Source: Akkermansia sp.
GTDB lineage: Bacteria; Verrucomicrobiota; Verrucomicrobiia; Verrucomicrobiales; Akkermansiaceae
DNA length: 48,728 nucleotides
Direction of reading: 5' to 3'
Assembly: GCA_017471985.1 (NCBI GenBank)
Contig: JAFURE010000050.1
Coordinates: forward strand, 1-48,728
In this document: in pieces, positions 18,348 through 25,683 of the stretch
How positions within the stretch are numbered: the stretch's first letter is position 1
Layout: each line of letters begins with the position of its first letter
Translations under genes and position numbers: made by a program
The notes under the pieces: generated by a model
Seen by the model: only the letters and a program-made list of their open reading frames with translations
Databases searched by the model: none
What the model was told of the DNA's origin: nothing

Positions 18348-18377
18348 GCCTCGCAACTTCGGTTGCGAGGCTTTTTT
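18348..18377 (+). terminator. Rho-independent terminator of rplM-rpsI
   Basis: A perfect 10-bp stem, GCCTCGCAAC with GTTGCGAGGC, a stable TTCG loop and six T. Confidence 0.95.
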
Positions 18378-18425
18378 GATGCTCCGAACGTATTGACATC
18401 GAATATCACATTACATGATTTGAGC

Positions 18426-18453
18426 TTGACATCACGCGTGCGCGTGCTAGTAT
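18426..18453 (+). promoter_or_regulatory. promoter of the Lrp-family gene
   Basis: TTGACA at 18426-18431, 16 bp, TAGTAT at 18448-18453. An ATG at 18452 overlaps the -10 box, so the real start is the ATG at 18464, ten bases after the box. A leader of about three bases is predicted. The spacer holds the alternating CGCGTGCGCG, which could be an operator. Confidence 0.7.
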
Positions 18454-18463
18454 GGGCATACTT

Positions 18464-18940
18464 ATGACGGAAGAAGCCCTTCTCAAGATATTGGAAACGG
18501 ACGCCCGCCTGAGCGACCAGCAGATTGCCGACCGCCTGGGTGTGAGCGTTGCTGAAGTTGCAGCCGAGCGAGCTACTCTGGAACAGGAGGGGCGAATTGT
18601 CGGCTACCAGACTATCGTGAATGATGACCAGGTGGGCGTGAGTGCCTTCATCGAGGTAAAGTGCACGCCTGAGCGCGGCGGCGGCTTTGACCGTCTGGCC
18701 GAGCGTATATCCCGCTACGATGAGGTGCGCAGCTGCTACCTGATGAGTGGCGGTTTTGACCTGCTGGTACAGGTGGATGCCGCCGACCTGCTCTCCGTTG
18801 CAAGATTTGTGAGCGAGAAACTCGCCAGCCTGCCGGGCGTGCTCTCCACGGCCACACATTTCCGCCTGAAGACCTACAAGCTCAACGGTCTGCACTTTAC
18901 CGAGGAACCCTGCCACCAGCGCATCAGCGTGGCTCCCTGA
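18464..18940 (+). CDS. Lrp/AsnC family transcriptional regulator
   Basis: A 158-residue protein. The N-terminal 55 residues form a winged helix-turn-helix (LSDQQIADRLGVSVAEVAAE), and the rest is the RAM effector-binding domain with a ferredoxin-like fold (RYDEVRSCYLMSGGFDLLVQV). Lrp-type proteins sense amino acids and act as octamers or dimers. An aminotransferase gene follows after 30 bases, so the regulator likely controls its own operon in response to an amino acid (inference from adjacency). The start is fixed by the promoter. Confidence 0.88.
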   Translation: MTEEALLKILETDARLSDQQIADRLGVSVAEVAAERATLEQEGRIVGYQTIVNDDQVGVSAFIEVKCTPERGGGFDRLAERISRYDEVRSCYLMSGGFDLLVQVDAADLLSVARFVSEKLASLPGVLSTATHFRLKTYKLNGLHFTEEPCHQRISVAP

Positions 18941-18970
18941 TTTATACACTTACACCTTTTCTCACATATC

Positions 18971-20140
18971 ATGGACTGGAACCGTACTCTTGCCAAACAG
19001 GTTGTTGACCTACCCCGCTCGGGCATACGCGAATTCTTCGACCTCGTTACCGGCAGCAAAGATATTATTTCTCTGGGCGTTGGCGAGCCCGACTTCGTAA
19101 CCCCCTGGAACATTCGCGAGGCTGCCATCACCTCTCTGGAAAAAGGCCACACCACCTACACCAGTAACTACGGGCTGGAAAGCCTGCGCCGCGCCATCGC
19201 CCGCTACGTCGAGGGCTTTTTCCACGTCTCCTACAACCCGCTCTGCGAAATTCTGCCCACCGTGGGCGTGAGCGAGGCCATTGACCTGGCTCTGCGCTGC
19301 CTGATTAACCCGGGCGATGAGGTGCTCTACCACGAGCCCTGCTACGTGAGTTACGCACCCTCTGTGTTGCTGGCCTACGGTACTCCCAAGGCTGTGGAAA
19401 CCAGCATCGATGACCTCTTTGCTCTCAATCCCGCCAAGCTCGAGGCCGCTATCACGCCCCGCACTAAGGTACTCATGCTCAATTTCCCCACCAACCCCAC
19501 GGGTTCCATCGCCCCCCGGGAAACGCTTGAGGCCATCGCTAAAATCTGCATTAAGCACGACCTCTTTGTGCTGACCGATGAAATTTACTCAGAACTGCGC
19601 TATGACGGCGAGGAGCACACCAGCATAGCCAGTCTGCCCGGCATGAAAGAGCGCACCCTGCTGCTGCACGGTTTCTCCAAGGCCTTTGCCATGACCGGAT
19701 TCCGCCTGGGTTATGCCTGCGGCCCGTCTGAGCTGATTGAGCAGATGATGAAGATTCACTCCTACACGATGATTTGCCCCACCATCACCAGTCAGGAGGC
19801 CGGTATCGAAGCTCTGCAGAACGGCGTGCCCGCCATGCAGGAAATGCGCGACAGTTACCATCGCCGCCGTAACTACATCGTCAAGCGCTTCAACAACATG
19901 GGTATGGACTGCCACCTGCCCGGCGGTGCCTTCTACACCTTCCCCAGCATTAAGCGTTTCGGCCTCACCTCCAAGGAGTTCGCTATGCGCCTGCTGCAGG
20001 AGTACAAGGTTGCCGGTGTACCCGGCACGGCCTTCGGGGCCTGCGGTGAGGGCTACCTGCGCTGCTGCTACGCTACGGCCTTCGAGCTGCTCGAAGCTGC
20101 CTGCGACAAGATGGAGCGATTCTGTGACTCACTGAAATAA
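18971..20140 (+). CDS. pyridoxal-phosphate aminotransferase, class I/II
   Basis: A 389-residue fold-type I aminotransferase. Motifs: LGVGEPDF near residue 37, TTYTSNYGLESLR, NFPTNPTG, the PLP-contacting TDEIYSEL aspartate and tyrosine, K237 as the Schiff-base lysine in HGFSKAFAMTG, and the GFRLGYACG arginine. It belongs to the aspartate/aromatic aminotransferase group (PatA-like), though substrate range cannot be assigned. It is downstream of an Lrp regulator and probably co-transcribed. The leader is pyrimidine-rich without a Shine-Dalgarno site. The stop codon abuts the inverted-repeat element that follows. Confidence 0.9.
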   Translation: MDWNRTLAKQVVDLPRSGIREFFDLVTGSKDIISLGVGEPDFVTPWNIREAAITSLEKGHTTYTSNYGLESLRRAIARYVEGFFHVSYNPLCEILPTVGVSEAIDLALRCLINPGDEVLYHEPCYVSYAPSVLLAYGTPKAVETSIDDLFALNPAKLEAAITPRTKVLMLNFPTNPTGSIAPRETLEAIAKICIKHDLFVLTDEIYSELRYDGEEHTSIASLPGMKERTLLLHGFSKAFAMTGFRLGYACGPSELIEQMMKIHSYTMICPTITSQEAGIEALQNGVPAMQEMRDSYHRRRNYIVKRFNNMGMDCHLPGGAFYTFPSIKRFGLTSKEFAMRLLQEYKVAGVPGTAFGACGEGYLRCCYATAFELLEAACDKMERFCDSLK

Positions 20141-20172
20141 TCTACAATTTACAATCTACAATTTACAAAGTA
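20141..20172 (+). repeat. left terminal inverted repeat (four TYTACAA heptads)
   Basis: Heptads in the order TCTACAA, TTTACAA, TCTACAA, TTTACAA, then AGTA. Confidence 0.85.
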
Positions 20173-20224
20173 AGAGTTCGGCGGCTTCGCCGCAAATGAT
20201 AGCGAAGCTCGCCGAGCTCTTTTT
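20173..20224 (+). terminator. long hairpin with T-run inside the element
   Basis: Two arms of about 18 bases (start AGAGTTCGGCGGCTTCGC, end GCGAAGCTCGCCGAGCTCT) with one bulge and one mismatch, followed by TTTTT. It can end the aminotransferase transcript, and it lies just ahead of the element's own gene. Confidence 0.7.
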
Positions 20225-20235
20225 CCCGTATTCTC

Positions 20236-20598
20236 ATGAACAAAGACGAACTTAAAACTCGCACCAAACTCTTTGCGCTGCGAATCATTCGCCTTTCTGA
20301 GAAACTTCAACAGATGGGAGGCAGCCCCAAAATTATCTCACATCAGCTTCTGCGTTCCGGAACATCAGTAGGCGCCAATTACAGAGCAGCCTGCATTGCA
20401 AAAAGCGATAACGATTACCTTCATAAACTGAAGATTTGCGAGGAAGAGGCGGATGAGACTACCTATTGGCTGGAACTATTGATAGAGAGCCAATTAATTC
20501 CCGGAGAACTTCTGACAGACATTCACGATGAATCGCGACAGATTACAGCCATCATCACAGCCTCAATAAAAACCAAACGTCGCAACATGGGTCAATAA
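20236..20598 (+). CDS. four helix bundle protein (23S rRNA intervening-sequence protein family)
   Basis: A 120-residue helical protein with the hallmark pattern of the IVP/S23 four-helix-bundle family: ALRIIRLSEKLQ in helix 1, then the invariant-looking QLLRSGTSVGANYRAA, a KLKICEEEADETTYWLELL helix and a basic C-terminus. The family was first seen inside intervening sequences of 23S rRNA genes and is widely scattered in genomes, including next to recombination-related loci. Its biochemical role is unknown. The gene sits inside a 32-bp inverted-repeat pair, which suggests that it travels as a small cassette. Confidence 0.9.
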   Translation: MNKDELKTRTKLFALRIIRLSEKLQQMGGSPKIISHQLLRSGTSVGANYRAACIAKSDNDYLHKLKICEEEADETTYWLELLIESQLIPGELLTDIHDESRQITAIITASIKTKRRNMGQ

Positions 20599-20628
20599 TC
20601 CCTGCGAGCGCCAGCGAGCCTAGCTTAA

Positions 20629-20660
20629 TACTTTGTAAATTGTAAATTGTAGATTGTAGA
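20629..20660 (-). repeat. right terminal inverted repeat (four TYTACAA heptads)
   Basis: Read on the minus strand the heptads are TCTACAA, TCTACAA, TTTACAA, TTTACAA, then AGTA. Only the order of the two middle heptads differs from the left end. Confidence 0.85.
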
Positions 20661-21364
20661 TGAAAAACGATTCAGCTTTATACCGGGCCTGCGTTTACCC
20701 TCTTGCCATTTTCATGGCATTCAGCATCTTGCTGGGAGTGGGCGGGGGAAGCATAGAGTGGGACCACCCCGAGGCGGCCTGGTGGCGCAGAGCCCCGGAA
20801 TTGCTGATTTACCCGCTGCAGACAGTGGTATGCGGTTGGTGGCTCTGGCATGTGCGCCGCGAAATTGAATGGGACTGGAACGGCAGGGCCTGTGCCTTGG
20901 GTGCGGTGTTCGGCGTGGTAGGTATCGGGCTGTGGCTTGTACCGTATTTTGCTGGGTGGATTCCGAATGAAGGCGGTGGTTTTGAGCCCGAACGGGTACT
21001 GGGAGCAGGCACAGCAGCAACGTATGCCGAGTACACCATGCGCTTTGCGCGTGCTGCCGTGGTGGTTCCGCTTGCCGAGGAACTGTTCTGGCGCGGTTTC
21101 CTGATGCGCTGGTGCGTGAACCGCGATTTCCCGCAGACCGTACCGGTGGGCACACACAGTTGGTTGGCCTATATCGTGAGCACACTGGCCTTCATGTTCA
21201 TTCATAATCCGGCTGACTACGCCGGGGCATTCCTTTACGGTTCACTGACCTACTTTCTCGTTATCAAGACCGGGCGACTCACCCCGGCTATCGTCATGCA
21301 TGCCGTGGCCAATGCCATTATGGGCACCTGTGCCGTGAGCCTCAATATGCCGCAACTCTGGTAA
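20660..21364 (+). CDS. CAAX-protease-related (CPBP-type) membrane protein
   Basis: A 234-residue membrane protein with six or so helices and the glutamate-type CAAX/CPBP protease motifs: E140-E141 and R145 in LAEELFWRGFL, H182 in FMFIHNPADYAG, and H214/N218 in MHAVANAI. The layout, with a long N-terminal hydrophobic part and these motifs near the C-terminus, resembles the CAAX prenyl protease-related proteins found with exosortase/PEP-CTERM systems, but no exosortase is visible here. The ATG begins at the last base of the element's right repeat, so the gene's own leader was probably replaced when that element arrived (inference). Confidence 0.8.
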   Translation: MKNDSALYRACVYPLAIFMAFSILLGVGGGSIEWDHPEAAWWRRAPELLIYPLQTVVCGWWLWHVRREIEWDWNGRACALGAVFGVVGIGLWLVPYFAGWIPNEGGGFEPERVLGAGTAATYAEYTMRFARAAVVVPLAEELFWRGFLMRWCVNRDFPQTVPVGTHSWLAYIVSTLAFMFIHNPADYAGAFLYGSLTYFLVIKTGRLTPAIVMHAVANAIMGTCAVSLNMPQLW

Positions 21365-21398
21365 TACTCAAAACTCCTTACTACCACCACCCCAAATC

Positions 21399-22004
21399 AT
21401 GAACATCGATTACATACAGCTCGGACTCGCGCTCTGCGTGGGTGTATCTCTGGCCGCGGCATGCGGGTTCCGTGTGTTTGTCCCCCTGCTTGCCATGGCC
21501 CTGGGGGTGCGCTACATGGGGATGGATATTGATGAAAATCTGGCCTGGGTCGCGAGCGATGCCGCCATCATCTGCCTGGGAGCGGCTACGGTTGTTGAGG
21601 TTCTTGCCTACTACATACCGGTTGTTGACAACCTGCTCGACACCATCACAGGCCCCGCAGCCATGATTGCCGGAGCCTTTGTTGCAGCAGGCATGCTGGG
21701 TGATTTGCCCGACTGGGCACAGTGGGGAACCGGCATTATTGCAGGAGCCGGAGCCGCCGGCACTGTACAACTCGCCACAACTGCGGCTCGCGCAGGCAGT
21801 ACAGGTACCACGGCAGCCATCGGCAATCCCATTATCAGCACGGCAGAGAACATCCTTTCCGTCATCGGCTCTTTCCTAGCCATTTTTGCCCCGCTTCTGG
21901 CCGTTGTCGGTGCCATTCTGCTCATTTTTGTCACCTTCCTTTTCCTGCGCAAAATCCGCGCTATCATCAGAAAACGAAAAGAGGCCGCTGCTGCCACAGC
22001 CTGA
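21399..22004 (+). CDS. DUF4126 family membrane protein
   Basis: A 201-residue, Ala/Gly-rich membrane protein. The N-terminus (GLALCVGVSLAAACGFRVFV) matches the conserved beginning of DUF4126 proteins, and further hydrophobic spans follow at about 45-65, 85-105, 110-130 and 160-190, ending in a basic tail. Function is unknown. It is 34 bases after the CAAX-protease-like gene and 36 bases before a nucleotidyltransferase; all three probably share a transcript. Confidence 0.75.
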   Translation: MNIDYIQLGLALCVGVSLAAACGFRVFVPLLAMALGVRYMGMDIDENLAWVASDAAIICLGAATVVEVLAYYIPVVDNLLDTITGPAAMIAGAFVAAGMLGDLPDWAQWGTGIIAGAGAAGTVQLATTAARAGSTGTTAAIGNPIISTAENILSVIGSFLAIFAPLLAVVGAILLIFVTFLFLRKIRAIIRKRKEAAAATA

Positions 22005-22040
22005 TACACCTTTTCCTTTAACCGACTTATTTTCCCTATC

Positions 22041-22925
22041 ATGCAAGCATTCATTCTCGGTGCAGGACTGGGCACACGTCTGGCGCCACTCTCCCACATC
22101 CTGCCCAAACCCCTCATGCCGGTTTTTGATAAACCGCTCATTCAGCACACCATGGACCGCTTTATGGCAGCAGGCGTGACAGAGTTCATCATCAACACGT
22201 CATACCTCGATTTTGCCTGGGACAAGGCATTCCCCTGCCCTGACCCGCAGTACCGGGGCTGCCCCGTTACCTTCAGCCACGAGCAGGAGCCCCTCGACTC
22301 CGGCGGCGGCGTGAAGAAAATCATGCACCTCTGGAAAGACGGCCCCGTCATCGTGCACAACGGCGATATCCTTACCGATATTCCCCTCAGCGACCTGCTC
22401 GCGGAGCACAAGCGCAGCGGCAACCTCATTACCATGGCTCTGCGCAGTGTGGACGGCAAACGTAATGTCGGGTTCGATGCCGCTACCGGCCGTATCACCG
22501 ACATTCGTCATGCACTGGGTATCAACCCCGGCACTCATCAGTTCGCCGGCACCTACATCATGGAGCCCTGCGTGGCCGATATGTTCCCGAGTGAGGAGAA
22601 ATTCTCCATCTTCCCCATCTGGCTGGAACTCGTGAGTCAGGGTAAAGTCGGCGGCGTAGAATTCGACTGGGCCAACTGGTACGAAATCGGCTCCCCCGAA
22701 GGTTACCTGCAAGCCATCCTCGATATGCCCTACGGCAAGCGAATTCACCCCACTGCCACCATCTCAGCCCTGGCAGAAATCGGCGAGGACTGCATGATTG
22801 GGCAGGATGCCGTCGTACCCGCCGGTTGCGAGCTCAATGACTGCATTGTGTGGCCCCGTACCCATGTCGCACCCGGCACTTACAACCGCTCTATCATCAC
22901 TCCGCGCATCACGGTTCAGGCATAA
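22041..22925 (+). CDS. NTP-transferase family sugar-1-phosphate nucleotidyltransferase
   Basis: A 294-residue enzyme of the family that joins a nucleotide to a sugar 1-phosphate. The N-terminal GAGLGTRLAP (residues 7-16) is the nucleotide loop, PKPLMPV (22-28) holds the catalytic lysine, and VIVHNGDILT carries the metal-binding aspartate. The C-terminal part has a short left-handed beta-helix-like tail (IGEDCMIGQDAVVPAGC). MurU or mannose-1-phosphate guanylyltransferase relatives look closest, but the sugar cannot be assigned. The leader is pyrimidine-rich with no Shine-Dalgarno site. Confidence 0.85.
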   Translation: MQAFILGAGLGTRLAPLSHILPKPLMPVFDKPLIQHTMDRFMAAGVTEFIINTSYLDFAWDKAFPCPDPQYRGCPVTFSHEQEPLDSGGGVKKIMHLWKDGPVIVHNGDILTDIPLSDLLAEHKRSGNLITMALRSVDGKRNVGFDAATGRITDIRHALGINPGTHQFAGTYIMEPCVADMFPSEEKFSIFPIWLELVSQGKVGGVEFDWANWYEIGSPEGYLQAILDMPYGKRIHPTATISALAEIGEDCMIGQDAVVPAGCELNDCIVWPRTHVAPGTYNRSIITPRITVQA

Positions 22926-22992
22926 TATCCGCGCTTTTTTAGAGCCAACTCGAACTTTTTACAAAAAAAAGGTATTCTGGCGCGGAATTTGC

Positions 22993-23021
22993 TTTTCATG
23001 AGGTGCCGGTCGTGGTAGAAT
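22993..23021 (+). promoter_or_regulatory. promoter of the decarboxylase operon
   Basis: TTTTCA at 22993-22998, 17 bp, TAGAAT at 23016-23021. It gives a leader of about 90 nt before mmdA. Confidence 0.55.
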
Positions 23022-23118
23022 GTGGCAACGTGGAATGGCTGCGTATGCCGGGCTGTAGACTGGTGAAAACAGCACACATCGCGCTGCCGACCTAAAACAT
23101 CTAAACAGAACACCACAC

Positions 23119-24684
23119 ATGGCAATAGATCCCAAATTACTTGAAGACCTTGAAGCCCGCAGAAACAAAATTAAGTACGCGGCTTCGCAGGAGAAGTATG
23201 AGGCCCGTCACGCCAAGGGCGACTGGACGGCAAGAGAGCGTATCGCCTGTCTTTTCGACGCCGGTTCTTTCACGGAAATCGGCATGCACACCAAGCACCA
23301 CTGCAGTAACTTCGGCATGCTCAACAAGGAGATTGCCGGCGATGGCATTGTAACCGGCTTCGGTCTGGTGAACGGTCGCCCGGTTGCCGCAGCCTCCGCC
23401 GACTTCCTGGCTCAGGGTGGTTCGCTGGGTTACATGCACGCCCAGAAGATTTGTGATGCTCAGCAGTACGCCATGAAAGGCGGCATGCCCATCATTCAGA
23501 TTAATGACTCGGGCGGCGCCCGCCTGCAGGAGGGTGTGGAATCCCTGACCGGCTTTGCCAATGTCTTCTACAACAACGTGGCAGCCAGTGGCGTGGTACC
23601 GCAGATTTCGCTCATTCTGGGGCCCTGTGCCGGCGGTGCAGCCTACTCCCCGGCCCTGACCGACTTCATCATCATTCGCCGTGGCGGTGCTGCCGGCATG
23701 TACATCACCGGGCCCAAGGTGATTGAGCAGGTGACATACGAGAAATGCACGATGGATGAAATCGGCGGTGCCGACGTACACGCCAGCGTGAGCGGCAATG
23801 CCCACTTCGTGGCCAACAGCGATGAGGAGGCTATCGAGATTGCCAAGAAACTGCTTACCTACCTGCCCTCCAACAATACGCAGAACCCGCCCCACGACCT
23901 TTCCTGCCCGCTCGATATCGCTGACGATGAAGGCATGAACGACATCATTCCCGAGAGCAACAACACCCCGCTCGACATCAAGAAAGTCATCAACCGCTTG
24001 GTGGACGAAGGTTCCTTCCTCGAGGTGCACGCCAACTTTGCCGGCAACGTAGTGGTGGGCTTTGCCCGCATCTGCGGCGTGGTCGTCGGCATCATTGCCA
24101 ACCAACCTGCTGTAAAGGCCGGCTGTCTGGATATTGATGCCTCTGACAAGGCCGCCCGCTTCATCCGCTGCTGCGACTCCTTCAACATTCCCGTAGTCAA
24201 CCTGGTAGACGTGCCCGGGTTCCTGCCCGGCAAACAGCAGGAGCGTGGCGGTATCATTCGCCACGGTGCCAAGATGATTTTCGCCTACTCCTCGGCCACC
24301 GTGCCCAAGGTTACCATGATTCTGCGCAAGGCCTACGGCGGTGCCTACATCGCCATGTGCTGCAAGGGACTTGGTGCCGATGCCGTATTTGCGTGGCCGA
24401 CAGCTGAAATCGCCGTGATGGGTGCTCAGGGAGCCGTGCCGATTCTCTATGGCCGCGAACTCAAGGGGATTGAGGATGACGCCGCCCGCGAAGCCCGCCG
24501 TCAGGAGCTGCTGGCAGAATACACCGAAACCTTCTATAACCCCTACGCCGCCGCTGCGAGCGACCAGGTGACCGAGGTTATCAACCCCAAGGAAACACGC
24601 GCCAGAATCGCTCTGGCACTCCGCACCATGCTCAGCAAGCGCGAGGTGCGCCCCGCCAAGAAACACGGCAACATGCCGCTGTAA
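23119..24684 (+). CDS. mmdA: methylmalonyl-CoA decarboxylase carboxyltransferase subunit (acyl-CoA carboxylase beta type)
   Basis: A 521-residue carboxyltransferase. It removes CO2 from (S)-methylmalonyl-CoA and passes it to biotin, giving propionyl-CoA. Two crotonase-like halves are seen: the first with DFLAQGGSLGYMHAQKI, INDSGGARLQEGVESL and LGPCAGGAAYSPAL, the second with DVPGFLPGKQQERGGIIRHG and KAYGGAYIAM, whose glycine-rich loops form the oxyanion holes. The same fold occurs in propionyl-CoA carboxylase, but the three genes that follow (gamma/OadG, biotin carrier, membrane decarboxylase) show that this is the sodium-pump enzyme. It is the likely energy-conserving step of propionate formation from succinate. 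Confidence 0.92.
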   Translation: MAIDPKLLEDLEARRNKIKYAASQEKYEARHAKGDWTARERIACLFDAGSFTEIGMHTKHHCSNFGMLNKEIAGDGIVTGFGLVNGRPVAAASADFLAQGGSLGYMHAQKICDAQQYAMKGGMPIIQINDSGGARLQEGVESLTGFANVFYNNVAASGVVPQISLILGPCAGGAAYSPALTDFIIIRRGGAAGMYITGPKVIEQVTYEKCTMDEIGGADVHASVSGNAHFVANSDEEAIEIAKKLLTYLPSNNTQNPPHDLSCPLDIADDEGMNDIIPESNNTPLDIKKVINRLVDEGSFLEVHANFAGNVVVGFARICGVVVGIIANQPAVKAGCLDIDASDKAARFIRCCDSFNIPVVNLVDVPGFLPGKQQERGGIIRHGAKMIFAYSSATVPKVTMILRKAYGGAYIAMCCKGLGADAVFAWPTAEIAVMGAQGAVPILYGRELKGIEDDAAREARRQELLAEYTETFYNPYAAAASDQVTEVINPKETRARIALALRTMLSKREVRPAKKHGNMPL

Positions 24685-24710
24685 TCCCCCTCTCACTATA
24701 ACAAAACAAC

Positions 24711-25160
24711 ATGAACACAACCCAGACACTAGCCATTACATGGCCGGAATTCATGGACGCTCTGACGTACCAGATTACGGGCATGGTTGTGGTGTTCTGC
24801 TGTCTCATCATGCTCTGCGTTATCCTCTCCATCTCAGGTGCCATTGCCGTGCGTCTGGAGGAGAAGAAGAAAGCAGCAGCTGAAGCTGCGAAGGCTGCTC
24901 TGGCCGCCGCTGCCCCCGTGGCAGTAGCCCCGGTAGCCGCCCCTGAGCCCACCCCGGCTCAGGTGGCAGCCCTCGCCGCCGGCATATACGATGCCGCTGC
25001 CAGCAGTATCACCCCCGAGGTAGTTGCCGCCATTGCCGCGGCAGTGAAGGTAACAGTCGGTAACGAGGCACGAATCCTCGACATCAAACCGATTGACGGC
25101 TCCTATGCACAAAGCGGCCGTACCTCCATTATGAATTCTCACAACATCAACCGCGGCTGA
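24711..25160 (+). CDS. OadG-like small membrane subunit of the Na+ decarboxylase
   Basis: A 149-residue protein with one N-terminal membrane helix (about residues 23-45, MVVVFCCLIMLCVILSISGA), then a cytosolic Lys/Ala helix, a long Ala/Pro linker (residues 62-88) and a C-terminal conserved segment. OadG-type subunits hold the carboxyltransferase and biotin carrier to the membrane pump. The gene lies 26 bases after mmdA and 55 before the carrier gene. Confidence 0.85.
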   Translation: MNTTQTLAITWPEFMDALTYQITGMVVVFCCLIMLCVILSISGAIAVRLEEKKKAAAEAAKAALAAAAPVAVAPVAAPEPTPAQVAALAAGIYDAAASSITPEVVAAIAAAVKVTVGNEARILDIKPIDGSYAQSGRTSIMNSHNINRG

Positions 25161-25215
25161 TTCTCAGCTGCACCCCCTTCAACTTAACAATCAAACCAAA
25201 CACTATATCAATACA

Positions 25216-25611
25216 ATGAAACAGCTCCGTATTACCGTTGCCGGTCAGACCTTTGACGTTACCGTAGAAACCCTTGGTGGCAGCGCCGCCGCTCCCGCCC
25301 CCGCACCTGTGGCCGCTCCCGCTCCTGTAGCAGCCCCTGTGACCGTAGCAGCTCCCGTTACTGTAGCCGCTCCCGCTCCTGCTCCCGCCGCCGGTGCCGG
25401 CACCCCCATCCAGAGCCCGCTTGCCGGTAAAGTGGTATCCCTCGACGTGAAGCCCGGTACCGCCGTGAAGGAAGGTGACCAGGTTCTTACCCTCGAGGCT
25501 ATGAAGATGAACACCGTCATCTATGCCCCGGCCAACGGTACCGTGACCAGCTTCTGCGTAGCTCCCGGCGACACCGTTGCCGAGAACCAGCCCCTGGCCT
25601 ACCTCGGTTAA
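25216..25611 (+). CDS. mmdC: biotin carrier subunit of the decarboxylase
   Basis: A 131-residue protein. Residues 1-17 are an N-terminal beta segment, about 18-58 an Ala/Pro/Val linker with repeated APVAAPVTV-like units, and the last 70 residues a biotinyl domain with EAMKMN, where K97 takes the biotin. It shuttles CO2 from the carboxyltransferase to the membrane subunit. The flexible linker is typical of swinging-arm carriers. Confidence 0.93.
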   Translation: MKQLRITVAGQTFDVTVETLGGSAAAPAPAPVAAPAPVAAPVTVAAPVTVAAPAPAPAAGAGTPIQSPLAGKVVSLDVKPGTAVKEGDQVLTLEAMKMNTVIYAPANGTVTSFCVAPGDTVAENQPLAYLG

Positions 25612-25683
25612 GCCCGCCGTGGCTTACAGGCCCTGCACTGCACGTGCAGGGGGTGTAACAAATAGTCAAATTCCCATTGCAAT

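Larger units (their letters stand above)
20141..20660. mobile_element. 520-bp inverted-repeat element carrying a four-helix-bundle gene
   Basis: Two 32-bp ends (20141-20172 and 20629-20660) are inverted relative to each other. Each consists of four heptads TYTACAA followed by AGTA. The element begins at the base after the aminotransferase stop and ends at the A of the next gene's ATG. Inside are one gene and a long hairpin. There is no transposase, so if mobile it would be non-autonomous. Confidence 0.6.

Noticed and set aside
23137..24729. 530-codon minus-strand frame opposite mmdA, and the similar 439-codon frame opposite mmdB
   Set aside because: Codon bias of the true genes (C/G-ending codons) keeps the antisense frame open. 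The products are rich in His/Gly and match no family.
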